A stretch of DNA of 64,000 bases from CAZCDS01 sp964497585 (lineage in GTDB: Bacteria > Desulfobacterota > Desulfomonilia > Desulfomonilales > Desulfomonilaceae). The translations under genes were made by a program, and so were the position numbers. Position 1 is the stretch's first letter. Each line of letters starts with the position of its first letter. The stretch is taken from the NCBI GenBank assembly GCA_964497585.1, contig CAZCDS010000013.1:58367-122366 (forward strand), in the 5' to 3' direction. Below, one piece after another: positions 24,422-33,237 of the stretch. The notes below the pieces were generated by a model that worked only from the letters and a program-made list of their open reading frames with translations, had not been told where the DNA came from and made no database searches.

Positions 24422-26161
24422 ATGGATATCGAATTCGGAAGGAAGAAGAAAGCGGGTAAAATTGGTCTTGGCGTCAGATTGTTTATGACGGTGTTCTTTC
24501 TCTTTTTCGCAGCCTTCTCAGCTTTTTTTGCACTCTTTGTGGGTACGGAGGCATACAAGAATATCCGGACCTTTCGGTGGAATGAAACGCGATGTCTCAT
24601 TCTCTCGAGCAGCGTCAAACAAAGACAGGGCAACTATTACTTCACGGTCAAGTACCGTTATCAGGCAGGCGGAAGAGCACACATATCGACGCGATACTCA
24701 CCTGATTATGCGGGCTCCTCGGACTATCAGAGCGCGGCTCGAATCTCCCAGAGCTACAGGCCGAAATCACGGACGGTCTGCTACGTGAATCCTTCCGATC
24801 CGGCACAAGCCGTTCTTGCCCATGGGAGTCCCTGGGTGGCGCTGATGCTCATTTTTCCGCTGATTTTCGGGACCATCGGAGTAGGTGGGCTCTATTTCCT
24901 GTGGAGAGGCCGGGGGAGAGTGCGCAAAAGAGCTCAACAAGCCACTCAAGTCGAGTCCATCTCGGAATCCGGCGCCAAGAAGGACCGGGGAGTGCTCCTC
25001 TATATCGTTTTCGCCATCTTCCTCCTGGTCGGGACCGTGGGATTCTATCTCATGGCTCTCGGACCCGCGATCAAGATCCTGGAGGCGCGCGACTGGATAC
25101 GAACACCGTGCGTGGTCGTGGACAGCCGAGTGAGATCTCACACCGACTCAGACACCACGACGTACCGTATCGACATCCTTTATGCGTACACATTCAAGGG
25201 CAAGAGGTATAAGTCGAATCGGTACGATTTCATGAAGGCATCCTCATCCGGGTACGACCGGAAGAAGGAGATCGTGAAGCGGAATCCTCCTGGTACGTTG
25301 ACCGCCTGCTACGTAAACCCCGACAATCCGGGTGACGCGGTCCTGGATCGAAGTTTCAACCCGGAACTGCTTTTCGGTCTCATTCCCCTGTTGTTCGCGT
25401 TCGTAGGCGGCGGCGGGATCTTATACCAGCTACGGAAACGAAAGAGGGACAAGAGATCAGGTCCGGCAATTCTTGGCGCGAGCGCTCCGGCACTATACTC
25501 CCAAACAGAGCCGTCCCTCCGCGTCGCCGAAACCGTGCCCTCGGACGAGCCGGTTACACTTCAAGTGAAGGGGTCCCGGATTCGGAACCTCGGCCTTTCG
25601 ATAGTCTTCGCGGTGTTCTGGAATGGAGTCATGTCGGTATTTGTCTGGCAGGCCGTGCAGAGTTGGCTCGAGGGTCCCCCTAATTGGTTCCTGACAATAT
25701 TTCTTATTCCCTTTGTGGTGGTCGGCATCGCGTCCATTGTGAATGTTCCGTACCAGCTTCTTGTGTTCTTCAATCCGCGTCCCATACTCACGATTCATCC
25801 TGGCGCCCCGCGGCTGGGAGAATCGGTTGAGCTGACATGGAAGATTGAGCATCGCGCAAAAATAATCAGCTCTTTTGAGATCGAAGTGAAAGGCCGGGAA
25901 GAAGCCGACTACACCCGCGGCACATCAACCTATACCGATAAGGACACCTTCGCGAGAATCCCCCTTGCACAACCCACTCACCGTGCCGAACTGACGAAGG
26001 GGTACGCAGCGTTCGACATTCCCGCCGATTCCATGCACTCATTCAAGAGCGACAATAACCGGATCATCTGGTCGATTCAGGTAAAGGGCGGCATCAAATT
26101 CTGGCCTGATATCAATGACGAGTTTGAGATCACGGTGCGGCCGCAGGCCGCCCAGATCTAG
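24422..26161 (+). CDS. Membrane protein with two DUF3592 domains and a C-terminal beta domain
   Basis: 579 residues. Two similar units each have a helix, a beta-rich external domain and a second helix. Unit 1 (about 15-160) contains RCLILSSSVKQR, VKYRYQAGGRAH and TVCYVNPSDPAQAVLA; unit 2 (about 190-345) contains PCVVVDSRVRSH, ILYAYTFKGKRYKSNRYDF and TACYVNPDNPGDAVLD. These are DUF3592 signatures. Two more helices (about 395-455) precede a C-terminal beta-sandwich that reads like the SpoOM/arrestin fold (ELTWKIEHRAKIISSFEIEV). Function unknown, inner membrane. It overlaps nothing and is followed after 8 bases by a second small gene. Confidence 0.75.
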   Translation: MDIEFGRKKKAGKIGLGVRLFMTVFFLFFAAFSAFFALFVGTEAYKNIRTFRWNETRCLILSSSVKQRQGNYYFTVKYRYQAGGRAHISTRYSPDYAGSSDYQSAARISQSYRPKSRTVCYVNPSDPAQAVLAHGSPWVALMLIFPLIFGTIGVGGLYFLWRGRGRVRKRAQQATQVESISESGAKKDRGVLLYIVFAIFLLVGTVGFYLMALGPAIKILEARDWIRTPCVVVDSRVRSHTDSDTTTYRIDILYAYTFKGKRYKSNRYDFMKASSSGYDRKKEIVKRNPPGTLTACYVNPDNPGDAVLDRSFNPELLFGLIPLLFAFVGGGGILYQLRKRKRDKRSGPAILGASAPALYSQTEPSLRVAETVPSDEPVTLQVKGSRIRNLGLSIVFAVFWNGVMSVFVWQAVQSWLEGPPNWFLTIFLIPFVVVGIASIVNVPYQLLVFFNPRPILTIHPGAPRLGESVELTWKIEHRAKIISSFEIEVKGREEADYTRGTSTYTDKDTFARIPLAQPTHRAELTKGYAAFDIPADSMHSFKSDNNRIIWSIQVKGGIKFWPDINDEFEITVRPQAAQI

Positions 26162-26169
26162 GAGATCTC

Positions 26170-26571
26170 ATGGAAAGACTGACCATTGGAACTGATGGCG
26201 GCAGAACCCGATACATGCCTGCCGCGCGGGTGGCCGGCTCGATCTCGTGGGAGCTGGAGAGTGATCCTTCGCGTGTCGACCTGCGGCTGTTCTGGTACAC
26301 TGTGGGCAAGGGTGATCGGGATGTGGGGATCGTTGATAGTGTCGCCTTCCCGCATCCCGGACAGCGCGGACGCCAGGGCTTTTCCTTTGAGCTTCCCGAG
26401 AGTCCGTACAGCTTTTCCGGAAGGCTCATATCACTTGTGTGGGCCCTGGAACTGGTGGTCCATCCATCGGGTGAAACCCAACGGCTCGAGATAATCGTCT
26501 CACCCACCGGTAGAGAGATCCTTCTCCGCGAAGGATCTTCCGACGAAAGTACTACGAAAGTAATAGGTTAG
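26170..26571 (+). CDS. Hypothetical protein paired with the DUF3592 gene
   Basis: 133 residues, beta-rich, no signal peptide or helix. It starts at ATG 26170 with GGAGAT just upstream, 8 bases after the previous stop, so the two are co-transcribed. SISWELESDPSRVDLRLFWY and SFELPESPYSFSGRLISLVW followed by ALELVVHP resemble half of an arrestin-like sandwich and echo the end of the preceding protein (ELTWKIEHRAK...IIWSIQV). It may complement or bind that C-terminal domain. I know no named family. Confidence 0.6.
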   Translation: MERLTIGTDGGRTRYMPAARVAGSISWELESDPSRVDLRLFWYTVGKGDRDVGIVDSVAFPHPGQRGRQGFSFELPESPYSFSGRLISLVWALELVVHPSGETQRLEIIVSPTGREILLREGSSDESTTKVIG

Positions 26572-26670
26572 TTTTTTGCTATGAGTGGGAAATGGTGTGG
26601 TTTTGGGCAGTGGAAGCTATACATGCAATGTAAGACAATTATCCTTGATGGCTGATACTCATGCGGTTTC

Positions 26671-26730
26671 ACGAAAGTGACATTGGCCCCGCGTCCTCGC
26701 GGGGCAGGCCACGTTGAAAATCCCCCCTCT
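26671..26730 (+). repeat. Dispersed intergenic repeat, copy 2
   Basis: ACGAAagtGACATTGGCCCC and the following 40 bases match copies at 322-378 (reverse) and 35403-35462. It contains a perfect hairpin, CCCCGCG-TCCT-CGCGGGG (26687-26704). A second hairpin-like stretch (CCCCCCTCT...AGGGGGAGATGGGGGG) follows to 26759. The rest of the gap 26572-27011 shows no gene. Confidence 0.65.
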
Positions 26731-27011
26731 TCTCTTTTACTAGAGGGGGAGATGGGGGGCACTTTTCAGGCGACTGGACAAATCCGCCGGAAGTTCACTC
26801 ATTCGAAAGGACATTCGTATTGGACGCGCTGGGGTTGGCAGACCCCCGCTCGATTGTCCCGAGAAAACAAAGGGGCAGCAAAAAGGAGTGGCTTTCCTAT
26901 TTCAACCGGTGAGCCCTCGAGAGGCACCCGCCTTTCTCTCGAAGTTCCGCTATAACAAGTGTCTATAATTCCGGCCGGATCGAAGCTGCCGGAGGTCATA
27001 CTGTGCGAGGA

Positions 27012-30000
27012 TCACACACCGTTTCCTCGTGTACCGCCTCGTCGCCTGAAGTTGTCGTGGACCTGTTCCATGAAGGCTTCCAGGCGGGTTCTCTCGTTGG
27101 TCTTTTTGAGGCCGTCGAAGATGAGGGTGAGCATGGGTATGCCGGGCCGATCCTTGAGAGCCCGGGCCAGCGCGGCGGTGACGACGGTTCCGTACAGGCA
27201 GTTGAGAGTGATCAGGTTCAAGACGCCGTCCGCGCCCTGGTCGAGCTGATGGACAGCGGTGGCCAGTGGGGCATTGATGCCCACGGGAAGATACCCGTTG
27301 GTAAAGGCCGCTGCCGTCTTCCATATGCGCACGCCGAATGGGTCCAGAGGGCCTTCCATGACTGACCGGGCGATCGGGCCGCCCTTTACCCTGAATTCCG
27401 ACGCCAGGAGGTACAGAGCCATGAGCCCGTTGGCCGCGGCCTCCTTCCATTGACCGCCAAGCAGCCGCCAGACGAATTCCCGTGTGCTTCCCAGTTTGAA
27501 AGAATCGGAAAAGCAGGGCGGATAGAGCAGCATTCCCCCCAGACGCTCGATCTCGGCGAGGACGTCGTTGTTGGCAAAAGGAACCACTCGACTGTAGTAG
27601 TCACCTGTGACCGCGACGAGAGGTCTGTCCGCGCCGTCATCCACAGGGATTTTGCTGAGGTCATGGAGCGCTTCCTCCATGCCCCGGCGGACGTAGCCTT
27701 CGGAAAGGGCTTCGCACAGATTGTCCCGAGCCTGCGTGTAAACGCTCTCAAGCTGGGCTCGGTCCGCCGCAACCGGTCTCATCGTCACATACGCCTGCTT
27801 CAGCAGATCGAAGGCGTTCAGACCCTCCCAGGCCCTCAGCAGCACCTCACGACGATACTTCTGTGCAAGTCCGAATGCTGCGAGCCCTTCGTCGATCTCT
27901 CCAATGACACCGATCGAATAGCCGAGTTCCCGGCGCACCTTCTCGATGTACACCGGGTACTGGCGCAGCCGACAGGCGTCGTTCCCGATCATGAAGAAGC
28001 GGGAGCGCTCAGCCTGTCGAGAGGGTAATTCAGCCGCAAGCTTGAGGTAATCTCCAAGCACAAGCGCGTAAGGATGGCATTCTCCCCCGACCAAGTGCGG
28101 TCGCCCCAGACGCTCGGATTCCTCGTCCGGGGGAGGCAGCACGCGAGTATCCACGCCAAGGGATCGCGCTGCCGCGGCAAATCCGAAGGTGTGATCCGCG
28201 ATGTCCGCCAAGAAGAGGATTTCCGCACGAACCTTTGCCGCGGGGCGATTGGACGCGGGAGATACGGAAATGCCGGGAGACCCTTTCTGCAAAACCGGTC
28301 CCCTCGTACCCCCCTCCGAATAACTCTCGTGGTACGCGCCGGTAACCTCGGGGGCTTCGTCGACACTTTTGCGGCGGCTCGGTGAACTCCGCCACGCATT
28401 TCGGCGAAGCCGGTTTTGCGGCTGCCGGACCCTGTCCAGGAACGCCTCAATTCGGGTCATCATCCCAGCACGTGACGTGTGCTCGTCCATCTCGAGCACA
28501 AGCAGAGGCTTTCCTTGCAGACGCTCCCACAGGTGCCGCAACGTGAAGGGGTCCGGCCCGCATCCGAAGAAGGTGATAAAGACCGGAAAGAGTCTCGGGT
28601 CAGCGGCGATTTCACCCGCCACCCGGATCATATTGCCCTGGTGCTTCCATGAGAGTTCCGGAGGCTGTTCTCGAGAATCGAGCGGGAACATGTCCGCAGG
28701 TAATGCCGGCACGCCGAGCCGCTGGAAGAGGCTTCCCAGGTTCATGTTCAGGAACGCGTCGGACGTGTGGTACGGTTTGCCCAGGACGATGAGGGCCCGG
28801 TCATCTTCCGCCAGGGAACTGAGGAAGCGTTCTCCCTCTCTCCGGAGTCGCTCTCTGAAGTCGCTTGCCCTGTCGAGCCCCCGTTGAAATGCCTTGGCAG
28901 CCTTGCGAGCTGAAACACCGAGGCGTCGGGCTAGGCGGAGGTGTTCCCTGCGAAAGGAGTTCGGATCCAACTCGTAGCAGATGACCGGTTCTTCCCATTC
29001 CACGTCAAAGGAGCCCCGAAAGAATTGGGAAGAGCCCTGCACGTAGGGACAGTGGGTGACGAAACTCCCTTCCTGGGGCCATCGGGGTCCGTCGTGGTCG
29101 CTGCCGCTCTCCGGGGACGGCTCGGTCAGTATGACCGGATGGAAGAGCGTTCGTATACCCCCGTCTTCCAGATCCGCGATCTGTCCGGCCATAACCTTGA
29201 CCGGCAAGCAGGTTTCCACTTTGAGGAATCGCGTGCCTCGCTCGAATTGCCGCCTGCTCGGCGCGGGCGCGGGGACGAGGTTTACACCGAGATCCTCGCA
29301 GAAGGCGTGCCAAAAGGGAAACCAATCGTAGAACTGGGGAGTACGGATGATCCCCCATCTTGCCTTTTGCTCGGCACCGTCCCGCGCAATCTCATCGAGC
29401 AGGCCGGTCCTGAATTTGAAGAGGTCCGTTTGTTCCGGCGCGGCCGCGGGACGATCTTCCGTTTCCCATCGATCGCAGAGTCCGCCGTGAAAGACGATCC
29501 GATCTCCAGGCCGGTACTTGTCGACAAAGCACTGGTTCGGGCAGCCCTTGCACCTGAATTGCTCCTTCCTGATCGATGCAGGGTCGAAATCCGGTCTGTT
29601 CCGCTTGCCCGGCGCGATCTCTCCGGCCTTCACCAGGTCCAGCGCTTTGAGTGCCGCCCCCAGCGCGCCGGAGACCTTGAAGATCTCGGGCACATGGAAT
29701 CGCTTGCCGGTCTCGTGCTCAAAGGCCGCCTTGACCGCAGGCAACGCAGCGACCCCACCGAGAAACATGATGCGGTCTCCCAGCGGCCGGTGATTGGCGA
29801 CCCGCTCCAGGTAGTTGTGTACGACGCTCACACAGACTCCCGCGGCCAGATCCTCGGAAGAGGCCCCATTGTTCTGGTGGTGGATCAGGTCGGACTCCAT
29901 AAAGACCGTACAGCGATTCCCCAGGTCCGCAGGCGCGCGAGAAGCGAACGCGGAATCCGAGAACTCCGACCCCATGGGGAGATCCAACCGATCGGCCTGC

Positions 30001-31367
30001 TCCATGAGGAAGCTGCCCGTGCCTGCAGCGCAGACTCGGTTCATTTCGAAGTCCTGAATCGCTCCCTGTTCCAGAGCGATCCACTTGGAATCTTGACCGC
30101 CGATTTCGACCACCGTGTCCGTTCCGGGATCCGCGCTGAGTGCGGCCCTCGCCTGCGCGGTAATCTCGTTGACGATCAGGTCCGCCTCCAACAGTCTCCC
30201 CGCGAGGTATCTCCCGCTGCCCGTCACCGCGACGAGGTCCGGTTGGGGACGGTTTTCGGAAAGTGCTTCGATGACCTGCCTGAGCGTCTCAAGGGGCCTG
30301 GACTGGGAGAGCCGGTAATCCTGTTCCACGACGCGGCCCTTTGCGTCCGCGATGACCCCCTTGACCGAAACCGAACCCACATCCAGCCCCATCACGAATG
30401 GAGTATCGAGTGTCGCGCCGATCGGGAGCGGCTCCACGGTTCGTGTCTCCACGTTTCCTTGTATATCCAGCGGCGCAAGGGATGACCGGCGAACCGGCTT
30501 GCGAAGGGCTTCCGTGGCTCGTTCCTTCAATTGGGTCAGCGTGAAGCCGGCCGGATTGACTTCCCGATGAGCAAGATCCGCGCACCCGAGAGCACCGAGT
30601 ACCGTGAAATAGGGCGATGTAATGACGTCGCCGTCTTGCAGCCCGAGAATGGTCTTGAACGCGTGGACAACTGCCCGGTTGCTCATTACCCCTCCCTGCA
30701 GGGAAACCACGGGTTCGAGGGAATCGCCTCTTATCAGCGTCGCCACGTAGTTCCTCGCCAGGGCAAAGGCCAGGCCCATGAGAATATCGGGAATAGGCGT
30801 TCCCTCCTGGGCTTTGTGAATCATGTCCGTCTTGGCGAAGACCGCACATCTTCCGGCAATGGGCGCGGGATTTTCGCTTCTCAGGGCAATCTCACCGAAT
30901 GATTCCACCGGGATTCCGAGCCTGCCGGACTGCTCGTCGAGAAACGCGCCGGTTCCCGCGGCACAGATCTCGTTCATACGGAAGACGGGAAAACTGGGCG
31001 ATCCACCCCGGGGGTCCGGCTCGATACGGATGAATTTGGAATCTTGGCCGCCGATCTCGATGACGCTTCTCACCCGGGGGTCAACCCGGTGCACGCCCGC
31101 GGCATGAGCGGTGATCTCGTTGATCGCAGGGATTTCCAGGGCCTCTGAGAGCAGCTCCCTTCCGCTGCCCGTCACGAGTGAGGATTCTATGCGGATGTCA
31201 CCGCGGCAGACCTCGAGGAGTTCATCCACGCCTTCCACGAGCGTTTGGAGAGGACGGCCTCGAGTTCGACGGTACACAGTAACGGGTTCCTCGTTCTCAT
31301 CGTTCAATACGACAAAATTGAGGCTTACCGATCCACAATCAATCCCCAACCGGTTGGCCATAGCCAT
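27012..31367 (-). CDS. Giant (R)-2-hydroxyacyl-CoA dehydratase activase-related protein
   Basis: 1451 residues. Two BcrAD/BadFG ATPase domains in tandem (about 5-255 and 325-575) each carry the acetate-kinase-like fold with cluster cysteines: GIDCGSVSLNFVV, EIGGQDSKFIRI, EICAAGTGAFLDE; then GLDVGSVSVKGVI, EIGGQDSKWIAL, RVCAAGTGSFLME. A Cys cluster (CKGCPNQCFVDKY, GGLCDRWE, about 635-665) leads into a DUF2229-like region, and the last 350 residues resemble the HgdB/HgdC-like dehydratase D component. The family is thought to couple ATP hydrolysis to low-potential electron transfer. Dehydratase alpha/beta genes are not adjacent. Cytoplasmic. Confidence 0.88.
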   Translation of the reverse strand: MAMANRLGIDCGSVSLNFVVLNDENEEPVTVYRRTRGRPLQTLVEGVDELLEVCRGDIRIESSLVTGSGRELLSEALEIPAINEITAHAAGVHRVDPRVRSVIEIGGQDSKFIRIEPDPRGGSPSFPVFRMNEICAAGTGAFLDEQSGRLGIPVESFGEIALRSENPAPIAGRCAVFAKTDMIHKAQEGTPIPDILMGLAFALARNYVATLIRGDSLEPVVSLQGGVMSNRAVVHAFKTILGLQDGDVITSPYFTVLGALGCADLAHREVNPAGFTLTQLKERATEALRKPVRRSSLAPLDIQGNVETRTVEPLPIGATLDTPFVMGLDVGSVSVKGVIADAKGRVVEQDYRLSQSRPLETLRQVIEALSENRPQPDLVAVTGSGRYLAGRLLEADLIVNEITAQARAALSADPGTDTVVEIGGQDSKWIALEQGAIQDFEMNRVCAAGTGSFLMEQADRLDLPMGSEFSDSAFASRAPADLGNRCTVFMESDLIHHQNNGASSEDLAAGVCVSVVHNYLERVANHRPLGDRIMFLGGVAALPAVKAAFEHETGKRFHVPEIFKVSGALGAALKALDLVKAGEIAPGKRNRPDFDPASIRKEQFRCKGCPNQCFVDKYRPGDRIVFHGGLCDRWETEDRPAAAPEQTDLFKFRTGLLDEIARDGAEQKARWGIIRTPQFYDWFPFWHAFCEDLGVNLVPAPAPSRRQFERGTRFLKVETCLPVKVMAGQIADLEDGGIRTLFHPVILTEPSPESGSDHDGPRWPQEGSFVTHCPYVQGSSQFFRGSFDVEWEEPVICYELDPNSFRREHLRLARRLGVSARKAAKAFQRGLDRASDFRERLRREGERFLSSLAEDDRALIVLGKPYHTSDAFLNMNLGSLFQRLGVPALPADMFPLDSREQPPELSWKHQGNMIRVAGEIAADPRLFPVFITFFGCGPDPFTLRHLWERLQGKPLLVLEMDEHTSRAGMMTRIEAFLDRVRQPQNRLRRNAWRSSPSRRKSVDEAPEVTGAYHESYSEGGTRGPVLQKGSPGISVSPASNRPAAKVRAEILFLADIADHTFGFAAAARSLGVDTRVLPPPDEESERLGRPHLVGGECHPYALVLGDYLKLAAELPSRQAERSRFFMIGNDACRLRQYPVYIEKVRRELGYSIGVIGEIDEGLAAFGLAQKYRREVLLRAWEGLNAFDLLKQAYVTMRPVAADRAQLESVYTQARDNLCEALSEGYVRRGMEEALHDLSKIPVDDGADRPLVAVTGDYYSRVVPFANNDVLAEIERLGGMLLYPPCFSDSFKLGSTREFVWRLLGGQWKEAAANGLMALYLLASEFRVKGGPIARSVMEGPLDPFGVRIWKTAAAFTNGYLPVGINAPLATAVHQLDQGADGVLNLITLNCLYGTVVTAALARALKDRPGIPMLTLIFDGLKKTNERTRLEAFMEQVHDNFRRRGGTRGNGV

Positions 31368-31508
31368 GCGCGGTCACCCTCTCATAATGAAAATGAACGT
31401 GAAGACCCTTATCCATAAGGGGTTTCCATCATTGCAAAAACGAACCGGGCAAGGCCTTTCTGCAAAAAGACCCTCGCCGGTAAACTCTTACCCGCCCTCC
31501 AACCTCTG

Positions 31509-32384
31509 CTACAGGGCGCGGAGGAACTCGGGCCTGAGACTTGCGCCGTCTCGCGCCTCAAGGACCCGGTCGATCGCTCGCAGGATCGCTTCTTTGTCCT
31601 GTGGCAGAGTCGCCTTTACCGGCAAGTAGTTCGAAGCGTGGTTCGACCGAAAGACACAGTTGGTGAAAGATGATTCCGCGATCATGACGCGTAGCTCTTC
31701 GATCAATCCGAACGGGTCGGGGAGCTGGAACTTCCCCTCCACGTGTTCCTGGTGAAGAGGGGTTCCGGGAACGAGAATCACGCTCAGTGCGCCCACGTAG
31801 TCCGGATCCATCTCGGTCAGGATTTTCGCGGTCCCGCTTGCGTGCCGGCGACTCCCCTCAATGCCTCCGATGCCCAGCAAGACGGTGACCGAAAGAGCAA
31901 TCCTGGCTTGTTTGACCCGGTGAGCCGCTTCCACGAGCTGCTCGTACGTTGCGCCCTTGCAAATCTTCTCCAGGAGTTCCGCATCACCCGTTTCCACTCC
32001 GAGGTAGACAATGCCCAGTTTGAGTGCGGCCAGCTCCTCAAGTTCTTCTAAGGACTTGCGGAGAATGTCCCTGGCATTGGCGTAGATCCCGATCCTTTCC
32101 ACCGAGGGGATATACTCATTGACCGCCTCGTGGATCTGAACGAGGCGCTTCTGCGGAATGGACAAAGCATCGCCGTCAGCCAGGAAGACCCTCCTCACGG
32201 GCCCCATGTACCTGGCATCTTCTAGGTCCTGCCGTATCTCCTCGAGACTGCGGATCTTGAAGGGCTTGTCCAGATAGCTGCCGCAGAACGTGCACTTGTT
32301 GTGGCTGCATCCCAGTGTGGCCTGTATGATCAGGCTTTGTGCTTCGCTGGGGGGCCTGAATACGGCTCCGATGTAATTGATCAT
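31509..32384 (-). CDS. Radical SAM protein
   Basis: 291 residues. The radical SAM cluster motif CSHNKCTFC (CxxxCxxC) lies near residue 26, followed by GSYLDKPFKIRSLEEI, VFLADGDALSIPQKRL, YLGVETGDAELLEKICKG and SVTVLLGIGG, the Elp3/HemN-like order. The C-terminal part (VFRSNHASNYLPVKATLPQD) is shared by a group of uncharacterised Fe-S oxidoreductases. AGGGGAA precedes the ATG. No SPASM or other accessory cluster is seen. Its substrate is unknown. It sits 140 bases after the activase start but is oriented the same way, so it lies upstream of the activase and could share a transcript. Confidence 0.85.
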   Translation of the reverse strand: MINYIGAVFRPPSEAQSLIIQATLGCSHNKCTFCGSYLDKPFKIRSLEEIRQDLEDARYMGPVRRVFLADGDALSIPQKRLVQIHEAVNEYIPSVERIGIYANARDILRKSLEELEELAALKLGIVYLGVETGDAELLEKICKGATYEQLVEAAHRVKQARIALSVTVLLGIGGIEGSRRHASGTAKILTEMDPDYVGALSVILVPGTPLHQEHVEGKFQLPDPFGLIEELRVMIAESSFTNCVFRSNHASNYLPVKATLPQDKEAILRAIDRVLEARDGASLRPEFLRAL

Positions 32385-32468
32385 GTTTTCCCCTGGCTCA
32401 GCGTGAGCCCTTTTTCTCGCGGGTCGAGCAACAGAGGCGTCGGGTCCCTCTCACTATTCGCGCGGCGA

Positions 32469-33071
32469 TCACTTGTACTCGATTCCTTGGTACACCAGAT
32501 CCTCAAATTTCTTAGTGGCAGGTTCCACCGCGTCTCCGTCGGCCCTCATAAAAATATAATAAAGATAGCGATCCCCTTCCACAAGGTACAGGATTCGTTT
32601 CCTCGGAATTATCGGGCCATAGAGAACGCGAATGAATTTTCCCGTCATGGGATCCGGGATCGTTCTGACAGTCCATCCTTTGGGAGCCTTATCCGGCAAG
32701 ACATCATCTTTGAGGCGTTTTCTTCTTCGAATGTAGCTCGTTCGAAAAACCACCTTGTATGCCTTTCTCCCATCGATTTTGACATACGATTCGCGGTCGC
32801 CCGGTCTGATTGCCTCACCTCCCGGGAAATAGGCCCGATAGTGAACGGCCAGGTTTTCGAGAGGCCTTGGGATCCGGGCTCTTTTGACCTCCATAAATAC
32901 CTTGTCTTTCTTATCCCCCAGGGTTTCAGTCGTTTCGCCGGCATGGGTCACTGGATAGGGGGGAGAATGGACTTCCACTATTCCCCGGGGCGCCAGGCAG
33001 GCCACGGCACCCCAGGCGAGTACGAACAAGGCGGTCAGTCGGAATGCGCGTAATGGAGTACGACGGGTCAT
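32469..33071 (-). CDS. Putative lipoprotein
   Basis: 200 residues. The N-terminus (MTRRTPLRAFRLTALFVLAW then GAVACLAP) is a signal peptide with a lipobox-like AVAC, Cys25. The mature part is basic and beta-rich, with no domain I recognise (YVKIDGRKAYKVVFRTSYIR, YGPIIPRKRILYLVEGDRYL). The pattern KxxEDLVYQGIEY at the end and GDRYLYYIFMRA suggest a compact single domain. It is followed by the radical SAM gene after about 85 bases. Confidence 0.55.
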   Translation of the reverse strand: MTRRTPLRAFRLTALFVLAWGAVACLAPRGIVEVHSPPYPVTHAGETTETLGDKKDKVFMEVKRARIPRPLENLAVHYRAYFPGGEAIRPGDRESYVKIDGRKAYKVVFRTSYIRRRKRLKDDVLPDKAPKGWTVRTIPDPMTGKFIRVLYGPIIPRKRILYLVEGDRYLYYIFMRADGDAVEPATKKFEDLVYQGIEYK

Positions 33072-33237
33072 CGGCCCCGATTTCGCTTTCGAAGATGTGA
33101 TGCGGGAGGACTCTTTTCGAAAAAAGGATTTCCCTGCCCCCCTGTGAGAAATCCCACACTATCGGCCGGTTGGGACGACGGATTCGTCGACGATTATGCT
33201 CCTGCCGGAGTCGACCGCTTCCCTCGGCTGAACAGGC

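Noticed and set aside
28941..30485. A 514-codon plus-strand open frame opposite the activase
   Set aside because: Antisense to the conserved ATPase domains of the 1451-residue protein; biased composition rich in Arg and Gly.
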